NCBI GenBank assembly: GCA_036346275.1
Contig: CM070725.1
Span: forward strand, 12,372,716-12,436,715
Source of the DNA: Otatea glauca
Lineage: Eukaryota > Streptophyta > Magnoliopsida > Poales > Poaceae
Reading direction: 5' to 3'
Length of the DNA: 64,000 nt
The notes below the pieces were generated by a model. The model did no database searches and was not told the origin of the DNA. It saw nothing but the letters and a program-made list of their open reading frames with translations. Every line of letters starts with the position of its first letter. Position 1 is the first letter of the stretch. Shown here piece by piece: positions 44,731 through 58,185 of this stretch. The translations under genes were made by a program, and so were the position numbers.

Positions 44731-45014
44731 TTGCATATTTTTGTGCAATATATATATTTTTATATAATTGTTTACAAATGTCCATATGTAGTATATAAAG
44801 CATCGCTCAAATCATAATTCAAATATATCCATGTATGTATGAAGCATCGTTAAAATCATAATTCAAATATATTAAATTAAACATCATATAATTTGTTTTT
44901 ACAATGATTTATTTACAAATGTAGCTCGACTACATGTCATACCGTTCGCTTTGATTTTACAAAGAGTCAAGTAGACATGTCACGCGCCTAGGCCGTAGGA
45001 ATGAGGCGATGAGG
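44731..45014. other. C1 sequence between left repeats and second gene
   Basis: AT-rich, with a short duplicated stretch (GAAGCATCG, AAATCATAATTCAAATATAT at 44800-44880). It would hold the 3' end of the second gene's transcript. Confidence 0.6.
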
Positions 45015-48000
45015 CTACTCGTGGAACTCGCCGCTTGGATTGATGATCTCATCATGAATGAATCCGCGATCTGTTCTTGAATTGCTATAATTTCACAAGA
45101 ATAACTTATTGGTTCTCGGTTTGGGCGCTGCTTTTGAACAAAAAAGGAAGTTAATTAATGATGATATTTGTTAAATAAAAAGGGCATCAAAGTGTAATTA
45201 CGCACCATGGCTTCGTTATAGCCGACACTCTCCGTGACAATTGAATGCATATTTGTACATACATAGAATGCACATAAATTGTTTAGGGTTCTCGCCTCAT
45301 ACATGGAAAGTCATTTATTATTTCAAAATTTTTCTGTATGGACGATATCAACACTTTTCTTGCGCAAGATCGCAAGTAAAGCCCCTGTGAATGATTTTGA
45401 ATAGTAATTAAACTTAAATGCAATAGAATGGAATTTTGCTAGAGTAATAACGCAACGATCGAGTTTAATTGCTCAAAGATGTCCCAAAGGTCTTGGTACA
45501 GATTAGTTTTTTCTCCTTGAGTCCAAGACAAAATCCCGCTAGCATCTAATGGATGACGAGGAGGACCCAGTGAAACTCGCATATATGTCAACGTAGTCAA
45601 TTACTCCCACATCGCACGTGTTACGCAAAAATAGTAAAACGATATTAGAAGTCGGAGATACGCTTGAAGTTATAGGGTAAAAGTACGGAGGTTTTGTATT
45701 GCGACTTCAAAAAGTATTAAATAAATAGTCTTCAACGAATCGTGGATTGTCGTTCACAAGTTTCTCGTTGTGAGCCCCGGATCTAGGAATGCTAGATTGT
45801 CATTGTTTTTTCTTCTACATGTCCGTACCTCCATTCTACATAAGAAAGAAGTTAGAGATGCAATTAAACAAAGATGTAAATGCTCAACGATATACTGACG
45901 CACTTACAAAGTCCATAGTCTAAGTATGTTCACGTCTGTGGCATCTTGTGGTACAACATATACAACTCGTGAAAAGAACCCAGCAGATGTTATCCCCATT
46001 GTGAAAATCTTGCTCTGTGTATCTGACTGGGAACGCCTCCATACCATCGTTGGACTGCTGCATGTACCACTGATGGACGCGCCGCAGTTGTGTTGTAAGG
46101 TTGTCGAAATGAGCTGGTTCAACCAACGGTTTTCCTATAACGAACTTCCACCTGAGACCTTGCGCCAGAGCATCTAGTTGAACATCATCTGCTTGAGCAT
46201 CTCGCTTTAACATGTAGGCACTAGCCGCCTGCAAGTATTGCTTTCTGGATATGCGCTCGTAGTCCGATATTTTGCAAGGTTCAGAAGCCTGCCCCGTCTT
46301 TTGCACTTTTGCCATACTCAAGAAAAACTTTTGTGTGTCAGCATCAACTTTAGTCTTCTTACTTGATGGCACCTTTTTAAAGTGAGATGTTACGCAAGCG
46401 CTTACATGCTTTTTTCGTTCTTCCTCAGTCATGTCAGTTGATAGTTTCTTTTGTGGTTGTCCTGGGTTCACAGATGGTTGAGATTTTTTCGAGGACGGTG
46501 CCGACTGCCGAGATGTTCCTGTTGTTCGATTCTTTACAGTTTTTGGCGGAGGAGTCGGGCTTTTTCTGGTTGGTGCCGGCGGAGGAGTTGGACTTTTCCT
46601 GGTTGGCGGCGAGAAGGGCGAGAGGTCTCTGTGTGGAGTGTGCGGCTGATCATCATCGTCGTCGCCCTCATCGTCCGAGCCAAACTTAATCAAGCTCTTG
46701 CGCCACGCGAGGAAGCCATTCACTTTTCTCCTAGCTTTTTGTTCCCATCCTCGCCAGGGATCTCTACCTCCATTTTTCGGTATTGCCGGATGACACTGTC
46801 CACTTCGACCCTGGCGAATCCCTGTGGTATCGGGCGACAGTGCAAAATCTGTGACTCCTGGCATGGCCAAGCCCTGCCCTTAGCCACCTTTATGGTAATG
46901 CCATGTGCGGCCAAATTTAGCTTGCACGGTGTCGGTTCTTTGATGTCATCCACAGGAAAATGCAGTCCATGCTCTTCGGGAATCCCTGTGGACGCGCAGC
47001 TGCTTCTTACGAGCACCGAGGACCGATGAGCTCGTGGCTTTCACCGGGTGGCGGTCGTGAGTGAGAGCTTTTCAGACGGCTTGCTCCACGGCCTTATCTA
47101 GTTCCGCTCTTTGTTCCTCTAGCGCCTCGCGACAAAGATCTTTATCCGACGCCCAGTTGATCTTCTTTTAATCTCTTTGAACGCTTGTACATCCATGCGC
47201 CTGCGGGAAGGCTTCTTTCCACGTGACCAAACCAACTCCTCTGTTGTAGACTGGATGCTCCTTGTTACCTGTGGCTATGGTTAGCTCGTCATTCTCCCTT
47301 CGTGGCGCCGAAGATCCTTGGGAAGACTGCATGTGAGCATCGTGATTCTCGCGCAAAGACTTCCTACTCTCTATCGCTCGAAGCTTAAGCCGCCATCATC
47401 GGAGATAGAAGCACCCTCCCAAGCAACCAAAGGCTCGATCGCTCGCTTAAGGCAGCCGTTGTAGAATTATACCTTGCGGGTTATTTCTTCTTCTGACCGA
47501 TCCCATGCCGGTATTTTCTTCACGCACCCTCCTGCTCCTAGTTTGTGAGGGTGAATATTCTTATCCGCGTTTGATTTGTTCCTTTGACTTACTATGTGAG
47601 CTTCTTCAGACCTCTTGTACGCCACAAATTCATCCCAGAACTCCCTTAACTTTGGGTACGTGTCAAAATTCGGCGTTTCATTCTTTTTCACATAATTCTT
47701 GTTTAGTGTTGTCTTCCAATTCTTCCACGCAGTGCACATGATGCAGAGTGCTCGTTTCTTTGCAACCAGCTCGGTCCCTTGGGGGAACTGGAAAACTTGT
47801 TTCAGCTTGTCCCATAATGAGTTCTTCAGTCATTGGGTACCACCCATGGGTCACCTCCACGCCAATCCATGATCTATAGGCGATGGGCACATCATCCCTA
47901 GCAATAACCCCAGAGCTATCTGTCTGACGGCCCCAATGATGACTCTGGTATAGCAGGTTCCCCGACTGCCGAGAGCTCCACTATGTTAAAAATTCCCTTA

Positions 48001-48281
48001 GGCATCTTTTTCGGACCACGACTTACGCGCTGCCTTCATTGATCAGACGTTTGAGCCTACAATTTGATCTTCCAAATTATTAGTCGTGTGGGCCTACAAT
48101 GTTTTGGGAATCACGGTGTAATAAAACTTTACCTCGCCTACGCTAGTAACGTCAGGTTGGTCCAAGGCAGGATCCTGCAAGTTCAGTAGGACGTTGGGCT
48201 ATTATTCGGGCTACCCCTTCCTCCTTCGTCCATATTTGAGGGTCCAACTCCCTCCGGCACTTGTCCTTCGTCGGAGGCCAT
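45015..48281 (-). pseudogene. C1 second gene (Transposase_24/En-Spm type, TnpA-like)
   Basis: A multi-exon gene on the minus strand. A plausible start is ATG at 48281 (MASDEGQVPEGVGPSNMDEG). The Plant transposase domain is at 47890-47467: YRSWIGVEVTHGWYP, then MCTAWKNWKTTLNKNYVKK and AGGCVKKIPAWDRSEEE. The middle part (46870-45920) is Ser/Pro/Lys-rich (KSPTPPPAPTRKSPTPPP) and ends with a QLRRVHQWYMQ block and, in a shifted frame, PQDATDVNILRLWTL, followed by a GTAAGT donor at about 45905. A last exon (about 45015-45093) reads AIQEQIAD and, after a one-base shift, FIHDEIINPSGEFHE, like the tails of Ulp1-fused CACTA proteins. Frame changes are frequent. It is thought to bind the subterminal repeats. 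Confidence 0.7.
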
Positions 48282-48289
48282 TCCTGGCA

Positions 48290-49650
48290 AATTTACCAGA
48301 AATTTCAAATTAACAAGGTCATTTTTGAAAGACACATACAATTGAAGATTGACATTAAAGTTAATTCCGTGAAAGGATGTTTACATATTCCAGGATATAT
48401 ACACATATACATCTTTACATTAATATTTTAGAGAACTACTTGAAATTGGGAATGGTCAGTTGAAGTGTTGCTCTCTTTCATTTTTCTTTATAATTACGCC
48501 CCATGCACTCTTTATAATTGTATCACGCCCCAAATTCCAAACCAAATCAAGCAATTCTATCAATAGAAAGCTACATGGCATGTTTATTGAAAGGAGTACT
48601 CAATAATACACATCTTTAAAGAACATGTACACACATATTTTTTTATCAGATACACAAACATCCTTGAAGGACACATACACATATACATCTTTTTTGAATC
48701 AGCATTCTCCGTAATATTTTGACCATGAACACAAATATAAGCATACACATACACAAGATATATACACATGCAGGAGATCTACACATACATATATACTTTG
48801 TCGATGTGTTAGCACATATTTTCGAATCAACAGATATGCACGTTATGTCTCACGGCACAAATCAAACATACAAAGAATAAACATATGCACGTTACATACA
48901 AATAACACTACATTTTCATTCCCAAGACATCCAGTAACCATACACATATACATACATTTAGCAAGCTTCTCACATAAAAGGAAAAAATTATACAATGATT
49001 TCCTAAGATCCTAAATCTACCACATATATATGAAATTTATTAAAAATGCAATACAAAGAATAAAGTCTGTGACTTCTCCACAATGTCTAAAGAATAAAGT
49101 CTTCACATGAATGTCATTCAATACACTACATGTAACACAATCGATCCAAATATACACTAAATACCATGCATCTTCTTAACAAAATTGTGGTGCCAGGAGT
49201 AAAATTTTCAAAGTTAATCAGAACACACCGATCCGAAATATGTTCAATACCCAGCACATGTGGGGAATGGCCACACATGCATAACTTCTCCTCGACTTTG
49301 TTTTGTTCCAAAATTGATAGACATAAATAATTTGAGGACTATTGTGACTTCTTGGTGAAAAAAAGAAGGATAGTTAAACAAAATCTTATGTCATAAAAAA
49401 TGTCATCACAAGTTAATAAAGTTCACACCCCCATTCTTGCATCTCAAACAACTGGAACATATAGCAAATTATCAACTTCGTGCCACGACTGCCGGCCGCC
49501 TATTGCCCCCTCCCTGCTTCCGACGACTTCGGTGCGAGGAAGAGAATCTATACCTTGCGCGGCTTCGGGACGAGGACGGCGTGGCGGTGAGGTCGAGGCG
49601 ACGGCGCGGGCGGACGCGAGGCGGCGCCGGGCGGCGGCGGCGGTCGGCGG
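48290..49650. other. C1 intergenic region
   Basis: 48300-49480 is AT-rich with repeated ACACATATACAT words. 49490-49650 is GC-rich and could be the leader of the second gene. No frame with a domain is present. A solo LTR follows directly. Confidence 0.6.
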
Positions 49651-49654
49651 GTGA

Positions 49655-52435
49655 TGTCAGAACATCCCAAAATTGAAGTTTTGGAATGTTAGAAATCAAA
49701 GATGAACCATTTGCATCTCTTGAATTAATTCCACTTAATTTGAATTTTCGATTAATGGAAGGATTTAATTTGGCTAAACTATTCATCAAAATCAAGAATT
49801 TTTGTATTTTTGGGGATTTTTCTGAATTTATTTGATATTTTTTGAATTTATTTGATTTTATTTGAATTTCGTAATTTCCAAAAGCAGAAAATGTTTTCTA
49901 TTTTCAAAAGCCTCTTGGGCGAATCCCATGCCGTTTCTTTCCCGCGCCGCCACCCGCCTCCTCCTCCCGCCCGCCCCTGCCCAGCCGGCTCGCCCTGGCC
50001 GCTGGCTCTCGCCCGCCAAAGATGGCTCAGCCAGCCAGCCAAGGCGCCGTGAAACCCTAGCGCCGCTGCTCGAGTCCGCGCGCCGCGACGCCGTCCTCGG
50101 ACTCGCCTCGCACGCCCGAGCCCCTATTTAAGGTGCCGCACACTTCGAGAATCGCCTCCCGCCGCTTCTTTTGCCCCACGCCCGCTGCCCTAGCCGCGCT
50201 GCCGCTTCGCACGAGCTCATTGTCGTTCGTCGTGGCCGACGTCTTCCGCCCGACGGATCTCCGCCGCCGGTCCACCTCCGCCGCTGCCGCTGGAACCCCG
50301 AGCTCCCGCGTCGCCCTCTCCCCGTTCGCTTGGTCTCCGCCCGATCCGGCTCTCCTCCGCCGCGCCGTGTCTTCTTCCCGCGGCCGGTGGGTTGCGCGCC
50401 GCCGCGCCGTCGCGTTCCGTCGAAGGACCTCCACCGTCCGATCGCCACCGACGCTACGGATCAAGGCCGCGTTATCGCTTCGCTGCGCTTTCGCTTGCCG
50501 TCCGATCTGGTTCTCGCCCGGATGCGCGACAGCGTGGGCGCGGCGTCGGCGCATCGTCGTCGCCCGCTGCGTCAAGGCCGCGCGTCGGCCATGCGTACCG
50601 TCGTGGCCACGACACACGGTGCACGTGAACCCAGCCAGCGCAGTGGACCGAGTCCACCGTGAGCCGGCCGACGTCGAGTTGCGCAATAAATCGCTTTTCA
50701 AGACAAAAATAAATCCAGAAATTCCGATTTTCTCGATTTTTCTGTATTTTCTCTGAATTTAATCTTTCGAGGCCCGTTCTCGCCATACGAACTCCGATTG
50801 AGGCGATTCAAGTTTCTAAATTTTTCTAAAATCAAGATCTATCTTCCAGAGCCATTTATTTTCAGTTTTGAGCTTGTTTGAGTCTCTGTTTTGTATTTAT
50901 TTGGTTTCGTTGCTTATTTTCCGGTAGACGCTAATTCCGAGGGAGCGAACGAAGACTTCGAAGACCAAGATTCAGCACTAGATCAGCAAGGCAAGTCGTA
51001 ACCTTTGATCATATTGATCCTATGTTTGCAAAGTAATTTATTTTATACACTTGCATGCTATTTACGTATCAATGTTTATTTAATGGGAGTAGATGTATGC
51101 CTAGTTGACATTATGCCACCTTGATTCGTTGTATGCCATGTATCCATTGTTAAACCTAGGTTGGGACATTACTAGTTGGACATAATCATAATACCAACAT
51201 TGGGTTATCGTAGCTATGCTTAGACATGCTTACATATACGTTGGGATTCATGTCACATGTTGAATAATGTTAATCTTGACTTAATAAGATATTGAATCGT
51301 GGTCGTTAGCCACTGTTGTAAATTTGTTGTACCATGGCGGGTTTGCCATTGGTCTTGGTTGAACGAATTGTTTTCCCGGGCAAGTGATCGTGCGAGAAAG
51401 GGGTGCTTTCTAGCACGTTGGGATGTGGATGTCTTGCCTGAGACAACTTAAGGACTTAATCTTGTGCGCCATTGAACTGGTCTAATCGTACTACCACATG
51501 TCCGGAATGGGACAGACCTAGGCGATTAATTTGTAATGTCTAGTCTTGAGTAACGCCAATGGTGGTGTGGGTTCCGGATGGACGGGTAGATTCGCAAGGC
51601 GCAAGAGGGGCCCTAATGGGCGAAACCTTAGCGGCAAGATCGAGTTTAGACAATGCATTGTAAAGGCTCTGTCATGATATCTCTGCGACGCACCAAAGGA
51701 AGTGTGTTAGTAACGCTTGCACAAAGAGATGTTCATGTCTTGTGGGTAAAGTTGTACAACCTCTGCAGAGTGTAAAACTATTCGGATAGCGCGTCATGGT
51801 CATGGACAAAGCCCGGAATTTCACACGGGTATAGAGTGTTTCATGAAATGTGGAATGTGGAATTGTTGGGATGTGAACGGGAGTTCACCGTTGTTTTGTT
51901 GTCTATCATTGATCTATCGCTTATTTATTTATGTTTTCATAAATATGCTTTCAATCTATTTATTGTATTTCAATTCAAGTTATTGCTTTACGCAAAATAA
52001 ACTATATAGCCATCCTTGTCAAGCCGTGCATAAATATATTGCATCAATTCCTACGACTTGTCGAGTACCTTTGTACTCACGGCTTTATGCCCTTGTTGAT
52101 CGATTCTTCAAGGAGATAATGAATCTCATGAAGAGGAATTCTATGAAGACTACGTGGATTAGGAAGGCGTTCCCAGACGATTGCTCGTGGCATGTCGAAT
52201 GGTTCAAGTTATCTTTTCATTGCAATAGTATTTGTTTCTTAAGCCCTTAAGGCATAATGGTGTAAACGTTGACCATAAGGTCGTTTGCTTTATTTAATAA
52301 TAATTTGCTTCTTCTTAATTAATTCGTTGTATGGAATGGTATTTCATCTATGTTTCCACTTGTGTGCACTAGCGTGATCTGGACTAGTGCAAGATATACA
52401 GAGGGTTTCGGATTGCAAAAACGGGTCCCGATGCA
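49655..52435 (+). repeat. solo LTR of the T1 family
   Basis: It starts TGTCAGAACATCCCAAAATT and runs through the whole T1 LTR sequence, including the GC-rich block, TATTTAA at 50125-50131, and the end GGGTTTCGGATTGC...GGGTCCCGA near 52431. No internal region, primer site or second LTR is present, so it is a solo LTR left by recombination. The exact end and a 5-base duplication are not clear. Frames in 50130-50760 are compositional. Confidence 0.88.
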
Positions 52436-52514
52436 TGCGAGGCGTGAAGTGGCGGCGTGAGGTTGAAGTGGAAATGAAATTTGAGTGGCATGGCGTCAAT
52501 TTATAGGGTTAGAG

Positions 52515-52835
52515 TATCACCGGGTCACAACAAAACCGGTGATAAACTATCACCGCCGGATAATAAATAGAACCGCGGTGATAGTTGAATTATCACCGCG
52601 GTTCAAGATCAACCCGGCAAGTAATATCTATTTTCACTTTGCCGGTCCAATCTAAAACCGCGTAATAATTATTTGTATCCTTGCCGGTTGTGTCTACACC
52701 GCGGTGAAAGTACTATCACCGCGGTTCAAAACAAAACCGCAAGTAATACTTGATTATCATTGCGGGTTAATACTACAAACCGGCAGTGATAATCACTTCA
52801 CCGCCGGCTTAATGAGACAACCTGGCAGTGATAAG
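52515..52835. repeat. internal block of C1 subterminal-type repeats
   Basis: TATCACCGCCGG, GAACCGCGGTGATA and CCGGCAGTGATAA words in both orientations, at least ten copies, as at the element ends. It lies between the two genes and has no terminal CACTA sequence. Confidence 0.8.
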
Positions 52836-53300
52836 CTCCGATCAATTATGTCAAAGTTTTCAAAGGATGATTGCTTTGGGATTTTTAAATCCTATCAATT
52901 TTTATCCACATTTTCTACAAATTTTGGAGGAATACTTCAGACATGTAATATTTGATTTAAATATTTCCCTAAGTTTTGACAAAGTTGTAAAATTATAAAA
53001 ATCCAGATTGCTCACTGTTTTCATAGTTTTAATATTTCAAAATAAAAATCCAAATTGCTCACTGCTTTGAAATCCTATCAATTTTATCCAAATTTTCGAA
53101 ATTTTTGGAAGAATACTTCAGGACATGTAATATTTGATTTAAATTCAAACAAATGCAGTAGACCAACCATCGCTTCAAAAATTCACACAAATACAAAAAA
53201 AACACACAGATGAAGTTGAATTCACACAAATTGATACATATGACAAAAGAATACATTAATTGTTACATATGGGAAAAAAACATGTATTTAATTAGGACAA
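52836..53300. other. C1 sequence after the transposase gene
   Basis: AT-rich, with an imperfect duplication of AAATCCTATCAATTTT and ATGTAATATTTGATTTAAAT (52880-52965 and 53070-53150). It is probably the 3' untranslated region of the TNP2 gene. Confidence 0.6.
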
Positions 53301-55524
53301 CTAAGCTACGATTCGACCTTCGTCATGATCGCGGCGTATGTATGTAACTTCGTCCTCACTCTCTTCCATGAGATCGAGGTCAACGTCCTCTCCGAAAGGA
53401 GGAAGCTCATCGAATTGGTTGTACTCTTCCTCGTCGACAACATTCTCAACCCCGACAATCCTTCTTTTTCCTTGAATAACCACGTGGCGCTTCTTGTTAG
53501 CTGGATCGGTTACAAAAAAGATTTGTGTAACACAATTAGCAAGTACGAATAGTTCTTCTCTGTATCCGACTAGTTTTAGGTCCACGGTAGTGATACCGTA
53601 CTTATCGATGTTCATACCCCTTGGAAGTCTTACCCATTGGCACCGAAAGAGAGGGACCATCAAAGGTCCGTAATCAAGCTCCCAAATCTCTTCTATGAAT
53701 CCGTAGTAGGTTTTCCTATCTCCATTGCCGTCAGAGGCATGCATGCACGGATACCATTGTTTTGGTTGGTGCTCTTTTTATCTTGTGCTCTTGTATAAAA
53801 AGTAAAACCATTTATATCGTATCCTTGGAATGTCCGAATTGTAGTGGACGGTCCCTGAGCCAACACTTTCAACTGAGCGCACTCTGTCTCCGTATGCATC
53901 ATGTGCCTACGCAACCAATCGCCGAAGTTATGTCTATGCTCTCTCGCGATCCAACCCTCTGACTTCGTTGGGTTTGTTCTGGATAGCATGCTCTTGTGCA
54001 TGTTGACATACGGGGCCACCACAACTGATTGTCCCAAAACTGCGAAATGTGCTTGTGCGAATGAAGTTAGATTGTTTGTATGGAGTGATTTACGCCCGTG
54101 TCCCTTTTCCTCGTAGCCTACCCTCATGTCGTGATGTAGGCACACCAATCGGTTTGAGATCCATGTAATCAACGCAGAACTCAATGACCTCCTCGGTTCC
54201 CCAACCATCCGCAATGCAACCTTCCTACCGATGTCGATTCACGAATATATTTCTTTATAACCCCATGAACCTCTCAAAAGGATACATCGATGTAGAAACA
54301 CGGACCAGAATCAGATCTCTTTACGATGTGAACAATGAGATGGACCATAATATCAAAAAAGATGGAGGGAAACACATCCGAGCTCGCAGAGTGTGGACCA
54401 CGTCTTCCCGCAGCTTATCTAGTTTCAATGGATCGATGGTCTTCTGTGAAATCGCGTTGAAGAATGAACACAACTTTACAATTGGGTCTCGGACTTTCTC
54501 GCGTAACACCCTAATTGCAATTGGAAGCATCTGCGTCATCATCACGTGGCAATCGTGAGACTTCATGCCAATTAATTTTAAGTCTTTCATTGAAACTAGT
54601 CTCTTTATGTTGGCACACTATCCGGACGGAACTTTCACTCCGTGCAAGCATTCGCACAAAGCTAATTTTTCTTTCTTGCTCGAGTGTAGCGTGCTACGGA
54701 AGGTACTTTTTCCACAGTATCCAAGTCTCTGTGATGCAGCTCCTTCCTGAGTTTCATATCTTCAAGATCCATCCGTGCTTGGAGAGTATCTTTTGTTTTG
54801 CCAGGTATATCCAGTAAGATACCAATCAAGCTGTCACACACGTTCTTCTCTATGTGCATGACGCCGATTGCGTGTCGAACTTCCAAGTGTCGCCGATGGT
54901 AGGACCCAAAATATCGATCTCTTTTTCCACAAAGGAGCCTTATCACGGAACTCGGGATAGATGTCTTTCGCTCCCTTTCGTGGATAATTTTAAGATCCTT
55001 TACAGATGCAAATATCTCTCTCGGTGTGATTCTTCTGAGCTAAAGCGGTCTCCTTTGTCCCATCAAAAGCTTTCTTATTATTGCGATGCAGGTGATCCTT
55101 GCGGAGGAACCTACGATGCCGCATGTAAGACATTTTTCGACAGTTCTTGACCATCGACTAGTTGTACCATCTAAGCAATCGGACGATCCATTGAAGCCTT
55201 TTGTCATCCGCCCGACAGTTACTAAGGCGCAGGTAATCATTGATGGTTACGAACAACAATGCGCGTGAGGATAAAGTTCTCTCTTTTATACTCATCCCAT
55301 ACCCGCACTCCATCGCTCCACAAGATTAGAAGATCTTCAACCAATGGTTTGAGGTACACATCGATATCGCTGCCGGGTTGCTGGGCCCTTGGATCGAGAG
55401 TGGCATCATAATGTACTTCTGCTTCATACAAAGCCAAGGAGGAAGGTTGTAGATACATAGAGTTATCGGCCAAGTGCTATGACGACTGCTCATGTTACCG
55501 AACACTACAAGAAACAGGGAAAAA

Positions 55525-55815
55525 TTCGTGGGTTTTTTTAAATTCGTGGGCAAAAAAAACCCACGAATTTATGTATTTAAATTCGTCGGTTTCTACCAAA
55601 CCCGCTTTTTTAATTAAATTCGTGGGCCACAATAACACTCACGAATTTATTTATTTAAATTCGTGGGCCACAATAATACCTACGAATTTATTTATTTAAA
55701 TTCGTGGGCCACAATACACCCACGAATTTATTCATTTAAATTCGTGGGCCAGAAAGTACCCACGAATTTACGCATTTAAATTCGTGGGCCACCAAACCCC
55801 ACGAATTTAAGCCGA
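55525..55815. repeat. left hairpin repeats of C2
   Basis: Seven units of the form AAATTCGTGGG, a short spacer, CCCACGAATTT, each able to fold on itself. The unit length is about 40-50 bp. Confidence 0.92.
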
Positions 55816-55830
55816 GCAGGGAAAAAGCCC

Positions 55831-57258
55831 ATGGCCCACGCGCCGCACGTCTTCGCTGCCCTCTCCCACGACCGCACGCGCCGCCGCCCACCTATGCACC
55901 GCCCTCGCCCGGTAGCGCCACGCCACGCCCGCCCGCCCCGCCCCGCCTGCCCGCCGCCCGCGCCGCCCCCAGCGCGTCGCCGCGCGCCGGCCGCCCGCTC
56001 GGCCACCGTGTCTTCCTCCAAATCCTCTAGATCCGGCTGCTCCAGAGACCGGCGACGGTGCTCAGAGATCGGCGGCGGTGCTCCAAAGGCGGCGGCGACG
56101 CGCGCATCCGTCTCCACGCCGGCCTGCATCCATCTCCACGCGGCCTGCATCCACCTCCGCTCCTCCTCGATCCGCAGAGCTCACGCCCGCCTCCCATCGG
56201 CTGGTCCACCTCCGCCTCCACCTCGGATCCGCTACTCCACCTTCGGATCCGGCTTCTTGGCTCCCTATTGCGCCTACGTGCCGAGCCCCATCCGGTTCCA
56301 TAGCACTCGACTTGCCACGCCTCCACCCACTCCGAATCGACGTCGTCGCGCTTTGCCTTCGCCTTCCACATCCCGGATCGACTCCACCCGAGCTCGTCGC
56401 CTCATCGCAAGAAGACCGTGAGCCTGACCACCAACCGCCGTGAGGCCTATAACTTCCGACTTCACGGTATAAGAGAAGGTAGTGGCTATTTATTGTAGGT
56501 CGTTGATTTCTCCGGTTGTTTCCATATATGACATCGGGCAATAGTATCCTTCAACCAAGCTCATCTCTAAGGTCACCGAGAAGAAGATCAAGGAGGCCGC
56601 CCCGCTTCACCCGTGAGTTTGTATTTGTGGTTCTTTGCAATTGTGCCGCTTCAATGTTTGTATTTGTAAAATCTCGTCTTTGACATAAGCTATTGATGAT
56701 GTAGTGGGATTGATCACCATTGTATATTTAGGCTAATGAGAATGCGATTGATGCTATTAGTTTAGCAAAGATATTTAGTAATCGACATTGTGACAAAAAA
56801 TTTGATGTGGGTAATTGTTGGGATGAACCGGTTGTATCGGCAAGTAAACCGATCCATGGTATGAGCTAAATAGATCCATGTTGGGTTATGAATATCCTTA
56901 TTTTGGATGGAATTGACAATCTATACCAGATATTTGTGACTTGCAGTACATTCTAGATTTCTAGTTGTGCATCTGTTGGGTATGTTTTTATTGATAAATT
57001 TTGTGTTAGTTCCTTGTTTAGACAAAATTAGTTCCTTGTTTAGACAAAATACTGTGTAAGGCATCCAGTATTTGATATCCTGTTCGAGGTTGCTGCTTTT
57101 GTAGTAGCTTGATTACCCTCCTTATGTATGATAATTTGAAAGTAGGGATTGTTTCATTTTTGCTTCTCAGCCAAGTTCGCCACGACATCATAGAAGACAT
57201 CTTCAACAGCGCCGACGGTGGTGGTAGCGCCCACAACTCCAACAATCCCGAGGCATGA
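55831..57258 (+). other. possible transcribed unit inside C2
   Basis: An ATG at 55831 opens a 196-codon Pro/Arg/Ala-rich frame to 56421, which may only reflect base composition. At 57168-57258 a good splice acceptor (TTTGCTTCTCAG) is followed by a short frame ending in SADGGGSAHNSNNPEA and a stop. A part between (56560-56612) reads KVTEKKIKEAAPLHP. It could be a captured host gene fragment or a small element gene; no domain is recognised. Confidence 0.25.
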
Positions 57259-57925
57259 ATTCCATTGTGAGCTCGATTGGTGTATTACTGTTGTACTTTA
57301 TAACTTGTTGTGATGGATACATTGTGATCGACTTATTGTGATGGACTTATTGTAATGGAATGTGGATTGTATCTATTGCGGTTGTAATGTGTTGTACGTC
57401 ATTGCGTAGTTTACAAATTGCCGTTGGATGTGTGATTGGATTATCTAAGGATCTGCTAGAATGTCTCCTTCTGGTTTGAGAGATTGATATATATATTATA
57501 ACTGCAAATGTTCTTTTGTCTGCTGAGTGGATGTCCTATTTACTAGAGAGGTCATGCCGAAATTTTGTACATTTCGGAGACTTAGTTTTAAACCGGTTTT
57601 GAGGAGTTAAAAGATTGGTTTCAGTATTTTAGTGGAGGTAATAGGTTTGGTGTCTCGTTTGTTAATTCTTCGTTCGCTTGAACTTCATTGTGGAGTTTGT
57701 TCTTTTGTGTTAGTGTTTCTGATCAGATTTGAACAAAATAGATGATCCTTCTTATTTATTCTTCGCTTAGCAATTTTTAGTTTCAATTTTCTTTTTGCCT
57801 TTTCTTTTCTTCTTTAGTTGTTATATGTATTGAGTGCGATACATATATATATAAAAATACATACATTTGGATATATATATGGATAAATATATATATACAT
57901 TTTTTTTTGAAAAAATGACTGATAA
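57259..57925. other. AT-rich interior of C2
   Basis: No frame is seen. It contains GTGATGGA-type short repeats (57310-57360) and an (AT)-rich run at 57838-57900. Confidence 0.6.
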
Positions 57926-58185
57926 ATTCGTGGGTTATTTAGCCCACGAATTTAATCTGTTAAATTCGTGGGTTTATTAAACCTACGAATTTAACTCAGA
58001 TTCCCAATTAAATTCGTGGGCTTGGCAGAAACCCACGAATTTAACTTAAATTCGTGGGTACCCACGAATTTAATTAATTAATTTCGACGAGTTAAATTTG
58101 TGAACTAAATTCGACGGTTTGCTCACGAATTTAGCTTAAATTCGTGGGTTTTTGGTCCACGAATTTTTCCCTGATTCTTGTAGTA
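57926..58185. repeat. right hairpin repeats of C2
   Basis: Six AAATTCGTGGG...CCCACGAATTT units as on the left side, ending in the terminal repeat. Confidence 0.92.

Larger units (their letters stand above)
55503..58185. mobile_element. small CACTA transposon C2
   Basis: The ends are CACTACAAGAAACAGGGAAA at 55503 and, inverted, TACTACAAGAATCAGGGAAA at 58185, with GAA at 55500-55502 and 58186-58188. At 2.7 kb it has no transposase, so it is non-autonomous. The ends belong to a different CACTA family from C1. The interior is GC-rich at 55830-56420 and AT-rich afterwards. Confidence 0.93.

Noticed and set aside
45926..46177. Plus-strand frames opposite the C1 second gene (also 46451-47029)
   Set aside because: Shadows of the minus-strand coding sequence, with no motif of their own.
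50133..50756. 207-residue frame and its opposite-strand partner in the solo LTR
   Set aside because: Same GC-rich LTR block as above; no domain and no conservation of frame between LTR copies.
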